Source: Hymenobacter duratus (lineage in GTDB: Bacteria; Bacteroidota; Bacteroidia; Cytophagales; Hymenobacteraceae). Taken from it: a DNA stretch of 64,000 nucleotides. A program made the position numbers and the translations under genes. The notes under the pieces were generated by a model. The model was not told the origin of the DNA. It saw only the letters and a program-made list of their open reading frames with translations, and made no database searches. This document shows positions 51,246 to 60,700 of the stretch, piece by piece. How positions within the stretch are numbered: position 1 is the stretch's first letter; each line of letters starts with the position of its first letter. The DNA is taken from NCBI RefSeq assembly GCF_014698995.1, contig NZ_JACWZZ010000003.1:186001-250000 (forward strand), given 5' to 3'.

Positions 51246-52841
51246 ATGCACGCCAACTACTATTTCCTGCGCCTGCTTGCCCCGGCCCTCACCCGGCAAC
51301 TGGCGGGCTGTTCAGTAGTCACGTGCTTTTCGCAGGAGAAGGATGAGTTGGTGATTGGGCTGACCAACGGCACGGTGGAGTTCTGGCTGAAGGCGCAGCT
51401 TTCGGCCGCTTTTCCGGCGCTGGCGCTGCCCGAAACCTTCCACCGGGCCCGCGCCAACTCCGTGGACTTGCTGCCTGACTTGCTAGGGCAACAGGTGCAG
51501 GAAGTGGCCGCACTTCCCCAGGACCGGGTACTGCAATTTCGTTTTCGGAGCGGCGCGACGTTACTCTTCAAGCTCTACAGCTCCCGCCCCAACGTTATTT
51601 TCCGCCTGACTGACGACTCCACGCCTGAGTTGTTTCATCAGCGCTATACACCCGATGCCGCTATCCGGCCGCTGGCCGCCGGGCATGCTGCCGAAGCGCC
51701 ACTACCCGGCTCGGCTGGCGTGCTCCCCCACCTGAATCCGCTCAAACGCTACCCGGCCCTCTCCGACCTGCCCGCCCGCTACCTGCGCACCCACGGCTAC
51801 GATTCTGCCACGCCCGAGGCCATGGAACAGCAGGTTCAGGAACTTGTCCATCAGCTGGAAAATCCCCGGCAGTTATACGTTATTACGCTGGAAGGCCGCA
51901 CCCGCCTGAGTTTGCTGCCTTTCGGCGAGGTAGAGCGTATCCTGCCGCCGGATCCTGTTGCGGCGCTCCGGACCTTCGTGCCGCTGGCCCTTAGCCGCCG
52001 CGCCTACGAGCTGGAAATGCGGCAGCTGCGCCAGACGCTGGAGCGCCGGGCGGAAGAGGCCTCTACCAGTGCGGGCATGGCCCGCACGCGCCTGCATGCG
52101 TTGGAGCACACCGCCGGCTACCGCCAGACTGCCGACCTTATCATGGCCCATCTGAGCCAGATTCCGGCCGGCGCTACGCAGGTGGAAGTCGTGGATTTCT
52201 ACCAGGACAACCAGCCGCGTCTCATCAAGCTGAAAGCCACCGAAACCCCGCAACGTACCGCCCAGAACCTCTACCGCAAGGCCAAAAACCAGCAGATAGA
52301 AACCCGACAGTTGGCGGAGCGGGCCGAGCGGCGCGAAACGGAAGCTTTCTGGTGCCTGGAGCGACTGGAGGAACTGGCCGCCCTGCACCCGGACCTGCGC
52401 ACGCTGCGCCAGTGGCGCAAGCAGCACCAACTGGAGCCGGAAACCAAAGCCAAAGCCTCCCAGGAGCTACCTTTCAAAGTATTCGAGGATAGCGGCTTCA
52501 CGATTCTGGTGGGCCGCAACTCCCAGAACAACGACCTGCTCACGCAGCGCTATGCTCACAAAGACGACCTGTGGCTGCACGCCAAGGATGTAAGCGGCTC
52601 GCACGTGGTGGTCCGCCACCGGGCCGGACAACCAGTGCCGGAACCCGTGATAGAGCGGGCCGCGCAGCTCGCCGCCTGGTACTCGCGCCGCCAGAACGAT
52701 TCGCTCTGCCCCGTGACTGTCACACCCAAGAAATTTGTCCGTAAGCCCAAGGGCGCGCTGCCCGGCCAGGTGCTGGTAGAGCGCGAAAAGGTGGTGCTGG
52801 TTGTGCCCGCCAATCCGTTTGAGCGAAACGGGGTGTTGTAG
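51246..52841 (+). CDS. NFACT-family RNA-binding protein (RqcH/FbpA-like)
   Basis: A 531-residue protein with an N-terminal NFACT-N domain (YYFLRLLAPALTRQLAGC), a coiled-coil middle (RRAYELEMRQLRQTLERRAEE, later QQIETRQLAERAERRETE) and a C-terminal NFACT-R domain (FTILVGRNSQNNDLLTQRY, DDLWLHAKDVSGSHVVVRH). Bacterial RqcH of this family binds stalled 50S subunits and adds alanine tails to trapped peptides. The D-x-W-x-H signature of RqcH is present as DLWLHA. Full length for the family. It lies directly upstream of a terminator and tRNA-Leu. Confidence 0.9.
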   Translation: MHANYYFLRLLAPALTRQLAGCSVVTCFSQEKDELVIGLTNGTVEFWLKAQLSAAFPALALPETFHRARANSVDLLPDLLGQQVQEVAALPQDRVLQFRFRSGATLLFKLYSSRPNVIFRLTDDSTPELFHQRYTPDAAIRPLAAGHAAEAPLPGSAGVLPHLNPLKRYPALSDLPARYLRTHGYDSATPEAMEQQVQELVHQLENPRQLYVITLEGRTRLSLLPFGEVERILPPDPVAALRTFVPLALSRRAYELEMRQLRQTLERRAEEASTSAGMARTRLHALEHTAGYRQTADLIMAHLSQIPAGATQVEVVDFYQDNQPRLIKLKATETPQRTAQNLYRKAKNQQIETRQLAERAERRETEAFWCLERLEELAALHPDLRTLRQWRKQHQLEPETKAKASQELPFKVFEDSGFTILVGRNSQNNDLLTQRYAHKDDLWLHAKDVSGSHVVVRHRAGQPVPEPVIERAAQLAAWYSRRQNDSLCPVTVTPKKFVRKPKGALPGQVLVEREKVVLVVPANPFERNGVL

Positions 52842-52870
52842 CCCGTGAGGCCGACATACGCCCCAAACGC

Positions 52871-52906
52871 AAAACGCCGCCTCAGTCTGAACTGAAGCGG
52901 CGTTTT
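52871..52906. terminator. Bidirectional terminator between the NFACT gene and tRNA-Leu
   Basis: Arms AAAACGCCGC (52871-52880) and GCGGCGTTTT (52897-52906) with extra inner pairs CTCAGT/ACTGAAG. Confidence 0.85.
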
Positions 52907-52915
52907 AAGTTAGAG

Positions 52916-52997
52916 TGCGCGCGGGGAGATTCGAACTCCCACACCCGAAGGCACCACCCCCTCAAGATGGCGTGTCTACCAGTTTCACCACGTGCGC
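52916..52997 (-). tRNA. tRNA-Leu (anticodon GAG)
   Basis: The minus strand folds as an 82-base leucine tRNA: acceptor GCGCACG / CGCGCGC, D-arm with TGGTAGACACG, anticodon stem CCATC/GGTGG around loop TTGAGGG (anticodon GAG), a long variable arm TGCCTTCGGGTGT and T-arm GGGAG TTCGAAT CTCCC. The discriminator is A and CCA is not encoded. Position 5-68 of the acceptor is an A-C mismatch. It is followed on the minus strand by a terminator. Confidence 0.93.
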
Positions 52998-53269
52998 AGA
53001 GACGGCAAGCACTCCTGTTTTCATTCGCGAAAGGCAACCCTTTCGGCCTTACTGAGGTGGTAAAGCGAGGGCAAAAGTAGGGACTCTGGCCGGGCGGTGC
53101 AAGCCCGCGAAGGTATTTTTTGCGGCATTTTGCCAATGCAAACCGAGTCACCAAGGCTTGTGAGCTCATAATCAGCCTCAAACCACCTCACCCGGCATTC
53201 AGAATGAGGCCCCTATATTTCGGATGGCAGTGCCGCTGCTCGCTTTTTCCTCACTCTCACTTCCTCGAT

Positions 53270-53746
53270 ATGGCACCTTTTCTGCCCACCGCCTCTGCCC
53301 GTTCCAACCTGTTTGCCCGCTTTGCTGAGCGCATCACAGCCGGGGCGGGCTCCACGCTGGCCTTTTGCCTGGCATTGGGCGTGGTGGTATTCTGGGCCTG
53401 TACCGGCCCGCTGTTCCATTATTCCGAAACCTGGCAGCTGGTCATCAATACGGGCACTACCATCATCACATTTCTGATGGTTTTCCTGATTCAGCGGGCT
53501 CAGAACAAGGATTCGCTGGTGCTGCACCTCAAGCTCAACGAGTTGATAGCAGCCCATAAGGGAGCCAGCAACCGCCTGATAAACGCGCAGGATTTTTCGG
53601 AAGAGGAAATCCATGTGCTACACCGATACTTCGATATTCTGGCTGAAAAAGCGGCGCTGGACCGTGACCTGGGGCGTACCCACAGCGTGGAAGAAGCCGA
53701 AGAAAACCACGTAACCAAGCAGGCGGCCCGCCACAAGCCTCACTAG
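53270..53746 (+). CDS. Low-affinity iron permease-family protein
   Basis: A 158-residue membrane protein with two transmembrane helices (STLAFCLALGVVVFWACTG and TTIITFLMVFLIQRAQNKD) and a charged cytoplasmic tail. The signature FLIQRAQNKDSLVLHLKLNEL is that of the low-affinity iron permease (Fet4-like) family. Bacterial members are not well characterised. The ATG at 53270 begins the family region; the longer frame from 53120 starts in non-coding sequence near the tRNA. Confidence 0.88.
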   Translation: MAPFLPTASARSNLFARFAERITAGAGSTLAFCLALGVVVFWACTGPLFHYSETWQLVINTGTTIITFLMVFLIQRAQNKDSLVLHLKLNELIAAHKGASNRLINAQDFSEEEIHVLHRYFDILAEKAALDRDLGRTHSVEEAEENHVTKQAARHKPH

Positions 53747-53760
53747 CTGGCACCTACCGC

Positions 53761-53806
53761 AAAAAGCCGGTCCTGCTTCCAGCAAAGGAAACAGGACCGG
53801 CTTTTT
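53761..53806. terminator. Bidirectional terminator between iron permease and dps
   Basis: Arms AAAAAGCCGGTCCTG (53761-53775) and CAGGACCGGCTTTTT (53792-53806), perfectly paired, between convergent genes. Confidence 0.92.
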
Positions 53807-53830
53807 AGGCGCTTGCGAATGGCATCCGTA

Positions 53831-54493
53831 CTATTCGGTGCGGGCCAGTGGCGTATCTACCACGTGCTCCGAAACGAACCAGACCTGCAACTCATTAAGA
53901 CGCATGACGTCGCTCACGGCCAAGTCATTCGTGCCATCGTCGCCGGAATCGTCGGCTTCCTTGGCGAATTTATGAGCGTTCTTGAGGATAATCTGGTGGG
54001 CTTCCAGCAGCCGACCGACCTGAATCGGGGCCTCTTCCCGGTCGCGGGGCGGCCGTGGAATGCTGGTCAATTCGGCTACATCGTGGGCCATAGCCACGGC
54101 TACCCCACCCAGAATCTGGATTCGCTCAGCAATAGTATCTACCAAGGCGCTTTGCTCTTCATAGTGCTTGTCGTAGAGCAGATGCAGCTGGTAGAACGTA
54201 GGGCCAACTACCTGCCAATGGTGCTTTTTGTACAGGTCACGCAGCGTGATAGTGTCGGCCAGCAGCTGGTTAAGGTTGTTCACGCTCTGCTGGCGAGTCT
54301 TTTCATCAAGACCAATGGGCAGGCGCTGCGACACAGTGCCATACTTCTGCAGCGGTGCCGGAGCATCAAACTGCTGATTGAGAACAGGCTGCACGCTGGG
54401 GCCAGCATGGCCATTGGAAGCGGCAGAGGATTTAGAGGGAGTGGCTGGCGCTTTGGCGGCGGCAGCGGGTTTCTTGGCAGGAGCTTTAGCCAT
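53831..54493 (-). CDS. Dps-family ferritin with an alanine/lysine/proline-rich N-terminal tail
   Basis: A 220-residue DNA-protection ferritin. The first 45 residues form a basic tail (MAKAPAKKPAAAAKAPATPS) like histone H1 repeats, which should bind DNA. The core contains LYKKHHWQVVGPTFYQLHLL and DKHYEEQSALVDTIAERIQI, the ferroxidase residues of the intersubunit Dps site. Start 54493 is chosen because the preceding 68 residues of the longer frame are cysteine/proline-rich and unlike Dps. It oxidises iron with H2O2 and compacts DNA in stress. Convergent with the iron permease. Confidence 0.9.
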   Translation of the reverse strand: MAKAPAKKPAAAAKAPATPSKSSAASNGHAGPSVQPVLNQQFDAPAPLQKYGTVSQRLPIGLDEKTRQQSVNNLNQLLADTITLRDLYKKHHWQVVGPTFYQLHLLYDKHYEEQSALVDTIAERIQILGGVAVAMAHDVAELTSIPRPPRDREEAPIQVGRLLEAHQIILKNAHKFAKEADDSGDDGTNDLAVSDVMRLNELQVWFVSEHVVDTPLARTE

Positions 54494-54766
54494 GGTTGGG
54501 AAGAGCAAAATATCGATGGAAAGGCGTGGGCCTGAACAGACCGGCACCCTGCACCAATACGCCGGAAACCCGTTTGAGGTTAGCAAGCCAGCCGGTTTGT
54601 TCCAGGGTATATCCGGTGAAGTGCACAAAACTCCGCGGCCCGACACGCAGGCGCCCGGCGGACCGGCTTGCCTGATCGGTGGGCAGATGCAGCCCACGGC
54701 CGGCCGGCAGCAACTATCAGCAGGTAGAGGCAGTATCAGGATTTCGCGTTATCTTCTCTTGCTACC

Positions 54767-55294
54767 ATGCCTTTTCCTTTTTTCGGCGACGACAAATCGA
54801 CTATTGCCCGGCTACTCTCGACGCTGCCCCAGACTGGCCGTATCGAATGGATCGGCCTGCGCCCCGCCCGGCGGGAGCCACTTCTGGCCGTGGCAGAAGC
54901 CACTGCCGAAACAGACCGCCACCTGACCGGCGACCATGCCCGGCCCAAGCCCGGCGGCAAGCGCCAAATCACGCTGCTCCAGCACGAGCACTTGGCGGCC
55001 GTTGCCGGCTATCTGGGTCTGGCGGCTCCCCTGGCTCCGGGCCGGCTGCGCCGCAACGTGGCCATCAGCGGGCTGAATCTGCTGGCGCTGAAGAATCGGC
55101 AGGTTCAGATTGGGGCCGATGTGGTGCTGGAAATTATGGGCGAGTGCCACCCCTGCTCCCGCATGGAGGAGGAACTGGGCCCTGGCGGCTACAATGCCAT
55201 GCGCGGGCACGGCGGCCTCACGGCGCGCATTGTGCAGGGGGGCGTGTTCCGCATAGGCGACGAGGTGCGCGTACTGGAAAAGGCCGGCGCTTAG
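54767..55294 (+). CDS. MOSC domain protein
   Basis: A 175-residue MOSC-domain protein, the sulfur-carrier domain of molybdenum-cofactor sulfurases. HEHLAAVAGYLGLAAP and NVAISGLNLLALKNRQVQIG are the conserved start, with the invariant cysteine in CHPCSRMEEELGPGG and the ending GGVFRIGDEVRVL. It is a stand-alone YiiM-like form rather than the C-terminal part of a sulfurase. The window also encodes a molybdenum hydroxylase 45 kb away. Divergent from dps. Confidence 0.9.
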   Translation: MPFPFFGDDKSTIARLLSTLPQTGRIEWIGLRPARREPLLAVAEATAETDRHLTGDHARPKPGGKRQITLLQHEHLAAVAGYLGLAAPLAPGRLRRNVAISGLNLLALKNRQVQIGADVVLEIMGECHPCSRMEEELGPGGYNAMRGHGGLTARIVQGGVFRIGDEVRVLEKAGA

Positions 55295-55341
55295 GCGGGC
55301 TACGCCGTTCGCAGGATTCTGAGGCAGGCCAGCCGCTTTCC

Positions 55342-56139
55342 CTAGTCCTGCTGTGAAGGCAATTTCTCGGCGGCAGGCAGCACAGTGGAAGGCCGGATGA
55401 TTCGGTAGGTGAAGGCCATGACGATGTTGTTCTTGGCCGCCGTGTTCTGCAGAACAAACTGCCCCTGGCGGGCCGCGTAGTTGTAGTTGGCCTGATGGAC
55501 GTAGCCAAGCTGCACGGCAACGTGCGTATTTACCTGGTAGCCAATACCTCCATACACACGGTTTCGCTCAAATACCGGGCCTTTTGGGTTCAGAAATATT
55601 TCGTCGTAGGCGGCCAAAAACACCGTGCCGGCCGATATAGTCGTATTGTTGAGGGGCAGAAACGCGTTGAGGCGGTAGCGGAACCGCTGCCGAAACCCGG
55701 TGCTGTCGTCGCGGAAATTGAACCAGCGCTGCTCAATGCGGTAGCGGTGCTCCAGCTTCAGCCGTTTGGAGTACTGCGTTAGGGTGAGCTGCTCCCAGAG
55801 CCGCTTTTCAGTGTTCAGGGGCGGTGCATCCAAGTCGCGGTAGTCGGAGGTGGAGTAGCGCCCGCCGGCTATAGTCACCGTAAAATTAGGGTCGATATCG
55901 TAGCTACCCCCGGCTTTCAACTCGTTATAGAAATACTGCTTAAAGAGGCCGTTGGTACGAGCCTGCACCTCCCCAAAGCCCCCGAACTTGTGGGTTGCAT
56001 TGCCGGGCAGCTGCACGGTGGCAATAAACCAGGTTCCCCAGGGTTGCACGGGGTTGGCAGGCGTCTGGGCACGTGCGGCAGAGCAACACACACTTGCCAG
56101 CAGCGCGAGGAAGATTCGGAGAAGCGCTTTGTTTTGCAT
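55342..56139 (-). CDS. DUF2490 outer-membrane protein
   Basis: A 265-residue exported protein (signal ALLRIFLALLASVCCSAARA) with repeated amphipathic beta strands of the DUF2490 type (VQPWGTWFIATVQL, then LEHRYRIEQRWFNF, RLNAFLPLN). A small outer-membrane barrel of unknown function. The gene stands 53 bases after the NHL protein gene on the same strand and may share its transcript. Confidence 0.85.
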   Translation of the reverse strand: MQNKALLRIFLALLASVCCSAARAQTPANPVQPWGTWFIATVQLPGNATHKFGGFGEVQARTNGLFKQYFYNELKAGGSYDIDPNFTVTIAGGRYSTSDYRDLDAPPLNTEKRLWEQLTLTQYSKRLKLEHRYRIEQRWFNFRDDSTGFRQRFRYRLNAFLPLNNTTISAGTVFLAAYDEIFLNPKGPVFERNRVYGGIGYQVNTHVAVQLGYVHQANYNYAARQGQFVLQNTAAKNNIVMAFTYRIIRPSTVLPAAEKLPSQQD

Positions 56140-56191
56140 TGTAGGGGCCGGCTCAGGCAGCCAGAAAGCGGGTTGGCTTAGCTATAGCACA

Positions 56192-57286
56192 CTAGTCACG
56201 GGTTGCCTTGCGGACGTACGACCCGACTTGCTGCGTCAGGTACAGGGTGCCCTGCGCATCGGAGGCAATGCCGTAGGGCAGGATGAACTGGGCAGTGCTC
56301 CCCGGACCGTTGGTGAAGCCCATTTCGCCGGTGCCGGCAATCGTGCTGACCTCGCCGCCCGCACTGATTTTGCGGATGCGGTTGTTTTCGCCGTCTGTCA
56401 CATAGAGGGTACCGTCCGCATCCACAGCTACCCCGGCCGGAGCGTTGAAGCGGGCGGCTGCCGCCGGACCGTCGGTGTAGCCTTTGGTGCCACTACCCGC
56501 TACCGTAGTCACGACACCGGCCGGAGACACCTTACGAATTCGGTGGTTCTGCAGGTCAGCCACAAACACATTCCCCTGCCCGTCGAGCGCCAACCCCGTT
56601 ACATACTGGAACTGCGCGGTAGCTCCGGAGCCGTCGGCGTAGCCGGCTACGCCAGAACCCGCCAGCGTGCTGACGACGCCCGCCGCTGTGATTTTGCGAA
56701 TCCGGTAATTGCCTCCATCCGCCACATACACAGCACCCTGCGCATCCACGGCCAGGCCGGTAGGCAGGTTGAACTGCGCCACGGCAGCCGGCCCATCGGC
56801 CGCGCCCCGCACGCCGCTGCCGGCCAGTGTGCTCACCTCACCGGCCGGACTGATTTTGCGAATTCGCGCATTCCCAAAGTCGGCTACATACACGGTACCC
56901 TGCGCATCTACGGCCACGGCTGCCGGGCTGCTGAACCGGGCAGTCGCGCCCGGGCCATCAGCATAGTCTCCGTATTGACTGCCCGTTGGTCCGCTACCGG
57001 CCAGCGTGGTTACGACGCCTGCAGGGTTTATTTTCCGGATGCGGTGGTTCAGGAAATCCGCTACGTACACGCTGTTCCGGGCATCCACGGCCAGCCCCTG
57101 CGGACTGTTGAACTCCGCCTGGCTGCTGGTGCCATCGGCAAAGCCGCCGGAGCTGTTGGTGCCCGCAAAGACACTGATTGTGTAGGTGGGCACCTCAGCA
57201 GCAGGTGGTGGAGGCGTAGGCTTCTCGCAGCCGGCAGCCCCTGCCAGTACCGTGACTAAAGCTAAACGGGTAGCAGAACGAATCAT
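56192..57286 (-). CDS. NHL-repeat beta-propeller lipoprotein
   Basis: A 364-residue lipoprotein (lipobox AAGC after ALVTVLAGA, followed by a proline-rich spacer). The body is six NHL repeats of the form GLAVDAQGxVYVADxxNxRIRKI followed by TLAGSG, forming a six-bladed propeller. The repeats are also near-identical at DNA level, so the gene is prone to unequal recombination. Probably a surface or periplasmic binding protein. Upstream of DUF2490 in the same orientation. Confidence 0.9.
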   Translation of the reverse strand: MIRSATRLALVTVLAGAAGCEKPTPPPPAAEVPTYTISVFAGTNSSGGFADGTSSQAEFNSPQGLAVDARNSVYVADFLNHRIRKINPAGVVTTLAGSGPTGSQYGDYADGPGATARFSSPAAVAVDAQGTVYVADFGNARIRKISPAGEVSTLAGSGVRGAADGPAAVAQFNLPTGLAVDAQGAVYVADGGNYRIRKITAAGVVSTLAGSGVAGYADGSGATAQFQYVTGLALDGQGNVFVADLQNHRIRKVSPAGVVTTVAGSGTKGYTDGPAAAARFNAPAGVAVDADGTLYVTDGENNRIRKISAGGEVSTIAGTGEMGFTNGPGSTAQFILPYGIASDAQGTLYLTQQVGSYVRKATRD

Positions 57287-57727
57287 TAGTTACCTGGAAT
57301 TTGCCCGGCGAAGTTACGCATCCGACACACACGGTTCGCCGGTTTTTGACAACGGCAAGAGGGGTGCGATACAATTTCCTTTCTGCAACTCCGCAACAAC
57401 CGCGGCTGCTGTGCTGGCACTGCGGATCCGCTACTACGCCAATTTACACCCAAACGTAGTGCTGCCGGCATGAGCAAGCGCTACTGACTGAGAACCCGCA
57501 CGACGGGCCCCGCTCCTGTCTGGCCGGGCATAAACGCATTAGTACAAAGCATGTTTGTCGTGCGCCATAATTATATAACAATATAATTTTTAATGAATTT
57601 TTAACCCTTTTTGCCAATCCGTTTATTCTGGAGCTAGCGTATGGCTTGTGTCTCTGACCCAGTATTGGATTAGTATAGTACAACTACCAGACGGGTCGGC
57701 CTTGTTCATTTCACTACATACTTCGTG
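57287..57727. other. Intergenic region upstream of the T9SS cargo gene
   Basis: A 441-base gap between divergent genes. It contains an AT-rich stretch (57565-57610) but no TAnnTTTG box that I trust, no repeat and no convincing small gene; ORFs here are short and of mixed composition. The promoter of the T9SS gene is presumably in the AT-rich part. Confidence 0.5.
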
Positions 57728-60700
57728 ATGAAAGCACCCATACGTTCTCCGTTTCCACCTTTCAACCGCCGCCTGCTGGGCCTGACCATCGGCATAAGTC
57801 TGCTGGGCAGCGTGAGCGCACAGCACGCCAACGCCCAGGTCGTGTTCGGCCTTTCCGGCACCGACCTGACCTCGGTGAACCTAGCCTCCCCGGCTACTTC
57901 CCAGACACGCGTAGCCATTACCGGCGTCACGGCGGGGCAGACGCTGGTGGGCTTGGACTTCCGTCCCGCCACCGGGGAGCTGTTTGCCTTGGGCTACGAC
58001 GCCGCCACGGCCGGCGCCAACTCCCGCCTCTACGTTATCAACCAGACCACGGCCGTAGCGACGCCCGTGGGCGCAGCGGCCTTCCGCCTGGATCTGGGCG
58101 GAGCCTCGGAGCGTATTGCCTTCGACTTCAACCCGACGGTTGACCGCATCCGCGTCGTCAGCACCAACGACGCCAACTACCGCCTGAACCCCATTACCGG
58201 CGGCATTGCGGCCCCCGACACTAACCTGGCCTTCGTGGCCGGCGACGCCAACGCGGGGCAGAACCCCTACATCGGCGCGGGCGCCTACACCAACTCGTTT
58301 ATCGGCGCGGCCAACACCGTGCTCTACTACATCGATGAGCAGCGCAACCTGCTGGTGCGCTCCGACAACCCCAACGGTGGTACGCTTACTACCCTGGTTC
58401 CCATCACCCCCTCGGCCCTGGGCAACCCCACGCCCATCAACGCCCCCGGCGCCAGCACCGACCTGGACATCTTCACCGTGTCGGCCGGTGCTGAAAATGC
58501 CTACCTGAACGTAAACCAGGTGGACGGCAACGGCAACTTCATCTCGTTCCTCTACCGCCTGAACCTGACTACCGGGGCTACCACCCTGGCCGGGGCCATC
58601 AACGGCACGGGCGTGGGCATCACCGACATTGCCGTGCGTATCGACCGGACGGCCCCCGCCGTGAGCGGGCAGCTGCTGTACGGCGTGACAACCAACAACA
58701 ACCTGATCAGCTTCTATTCGGGCACGCCGGGCTTCATCAACAGCTCGGTCGGCATTTCGGGCATTTCGGCTGGCCAGACACTGGTAGGCACCGATTTCCG
58801 CCCCAACACCGGCCAGCTGATTGGCATGGGCTACGATGCGACGACTGCCGGCGCTAACTCGGAGCTGTATTCCATCAACCCAAGCACGGGGGTGGCCACG
58901 TCCTTGGGAGCGGCTATCCGGCTGGAGCTGGGCGGCCCTACCGAGAATATCGGCTTCGATTTCAACCCGACGGTGGACCGCATCCGGGTAGTGAGCACCA
59001 ACCGCGCCGACTTCCGCCTCAACCCCAACAACGGCGCCCTGGCCGCCACGGACGGCCAGCTCACCTACGCCCCCACCGACCAGAACGCGGCCGCCACGCC
59101 GCGCATCGGCTCGGTGGGCTACACCAACAGCTACCCCGGCAGCACCAGCACCACCCTCTACGATATTGATGAGGCGCTGAGCATTCTGGCGATTCAGAAT
59201 CCGCCGAATGCCGGCACCCTGAACACGGTAGGCAACACCACCGGCCTGACACTGAGCAGCAGCAATGCGCTGGTCGACCTGGATATCTACTTCGACCGGG
59301 GCAGTTCCGTAAACCGGGCTTTCCTGACGGCCAATCCCGCCGGCCAGCCCTCCAGCAACCTCTACTCGCTCGACCTAGGCACCGGCAATCCGGCGCTGGT
59401 GGGCGCCATCGGGCTGGGCATTCCGGTGCGGGACGTGGCGGCGGCGCTGAGCGGCGCTGATGCTTCGGCGGCACTTAGTGGCCGGTTGCTCTACGGCATT
59501 GCCGGGGGCAACTTGGTATCGTTCGACTCCGGCAACCCCGGCGTGATTCGTACTGCCGTCAACATCACCGGTCTGCCGGTCAATGGCTCGCAGGTACTGG
59601 TAGGCAGCGACTTCCGGCCGGCAAACGGTATGCTCTATGCGCTGGGCTACGACGCCGCGCTTCAGCAAGGCCAGCTCTACACGCTCAATCTGACGACCGG
59701 CGCGCTGAGTGCCGTAGGTGGCCTGCAGCCCCTGGCGCTGGGCACTTCCGCCGCCAGCATCGGCTTCGATTTCAACCCGGTTCCGGACCGGATCCGCATC
59801 ACGTCGGCCTCGAACCAGGCCAACCTGCGCATGAACCCGGACGACGCGACCTACCTCACGGACGGGACGCTGAGCAACCCGAACGGAGCGCCGGCACTGT
59901 CGGGGGTGGCTTACACCAACAACGACACCAACGCCGCCACTGGAACCACGCTCTACGGCTACGACCAGGCGCGCAACGTGCTGCTGCGCTCTACTGATGC
60001 CAACGCGGGCACCTACGTCGACCAGGGCAGCACGGGTATCAGCGTGAATCCGGGGGCAGAATTCGACATTTTCGCCGATCTGACCGCTCCAGCTGCTCCC
60101 GTAAACACGGCGTATCTGGCCGCGTCGCCCGCGGGCTCTACCGCCGACAACCTGTACACGGTGGACTTATCCAGCGGAGCCGCCACCTCGGCCGGCCGTA
60201 TCGGCAGCGGCTCGAACCTGACCGGTCTGGCCGCGTTCCTGACGCCTGTTCTATCGGGCCTGACCTGGACCGGAGCAGTAAGCACCGACTGGGGCGTGGC
60301 CGGCAACTGGAGCCCCATGCAGGTGCCCACGGCTACCGACAACGTGACCATTCCGAATGTCGCCAACGACCCGGTGGTAAGCAACGCCCAGCAGGCTAAC
60401 AGCGTGACGCTGGGCTCGGGCGCTACCCTGACCACGGCCAACGGCGGCACCCTCACCGTGAATGGCAACTTCACCAACAACGGTGGCTCTACGCTGGGTA
60501 GTGGCACGGGCACCATTGCCTTTACCGGTCCGGCTGCCCAAACCATCGGCGGCACGGGCACTACCTTCATCAATAACCTGACAGCTGGCCCGGCGGGCGT
60601 AACGGCCGCCAGTGCGGTGCAGGTGCAGCGCGTGCTGCTGCTCAACGGCAACCTCACTTCCAACGGCAACCTGACGCTGCTTTCCAACGCTACCGGCACA

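Noticed and set aside
57444..57683. Small ORFs in the gap before the T9SS gene
   Set aside because: Short, cysteine-rich and of mixed composition, with no terminator or coupling; likely non-coding.
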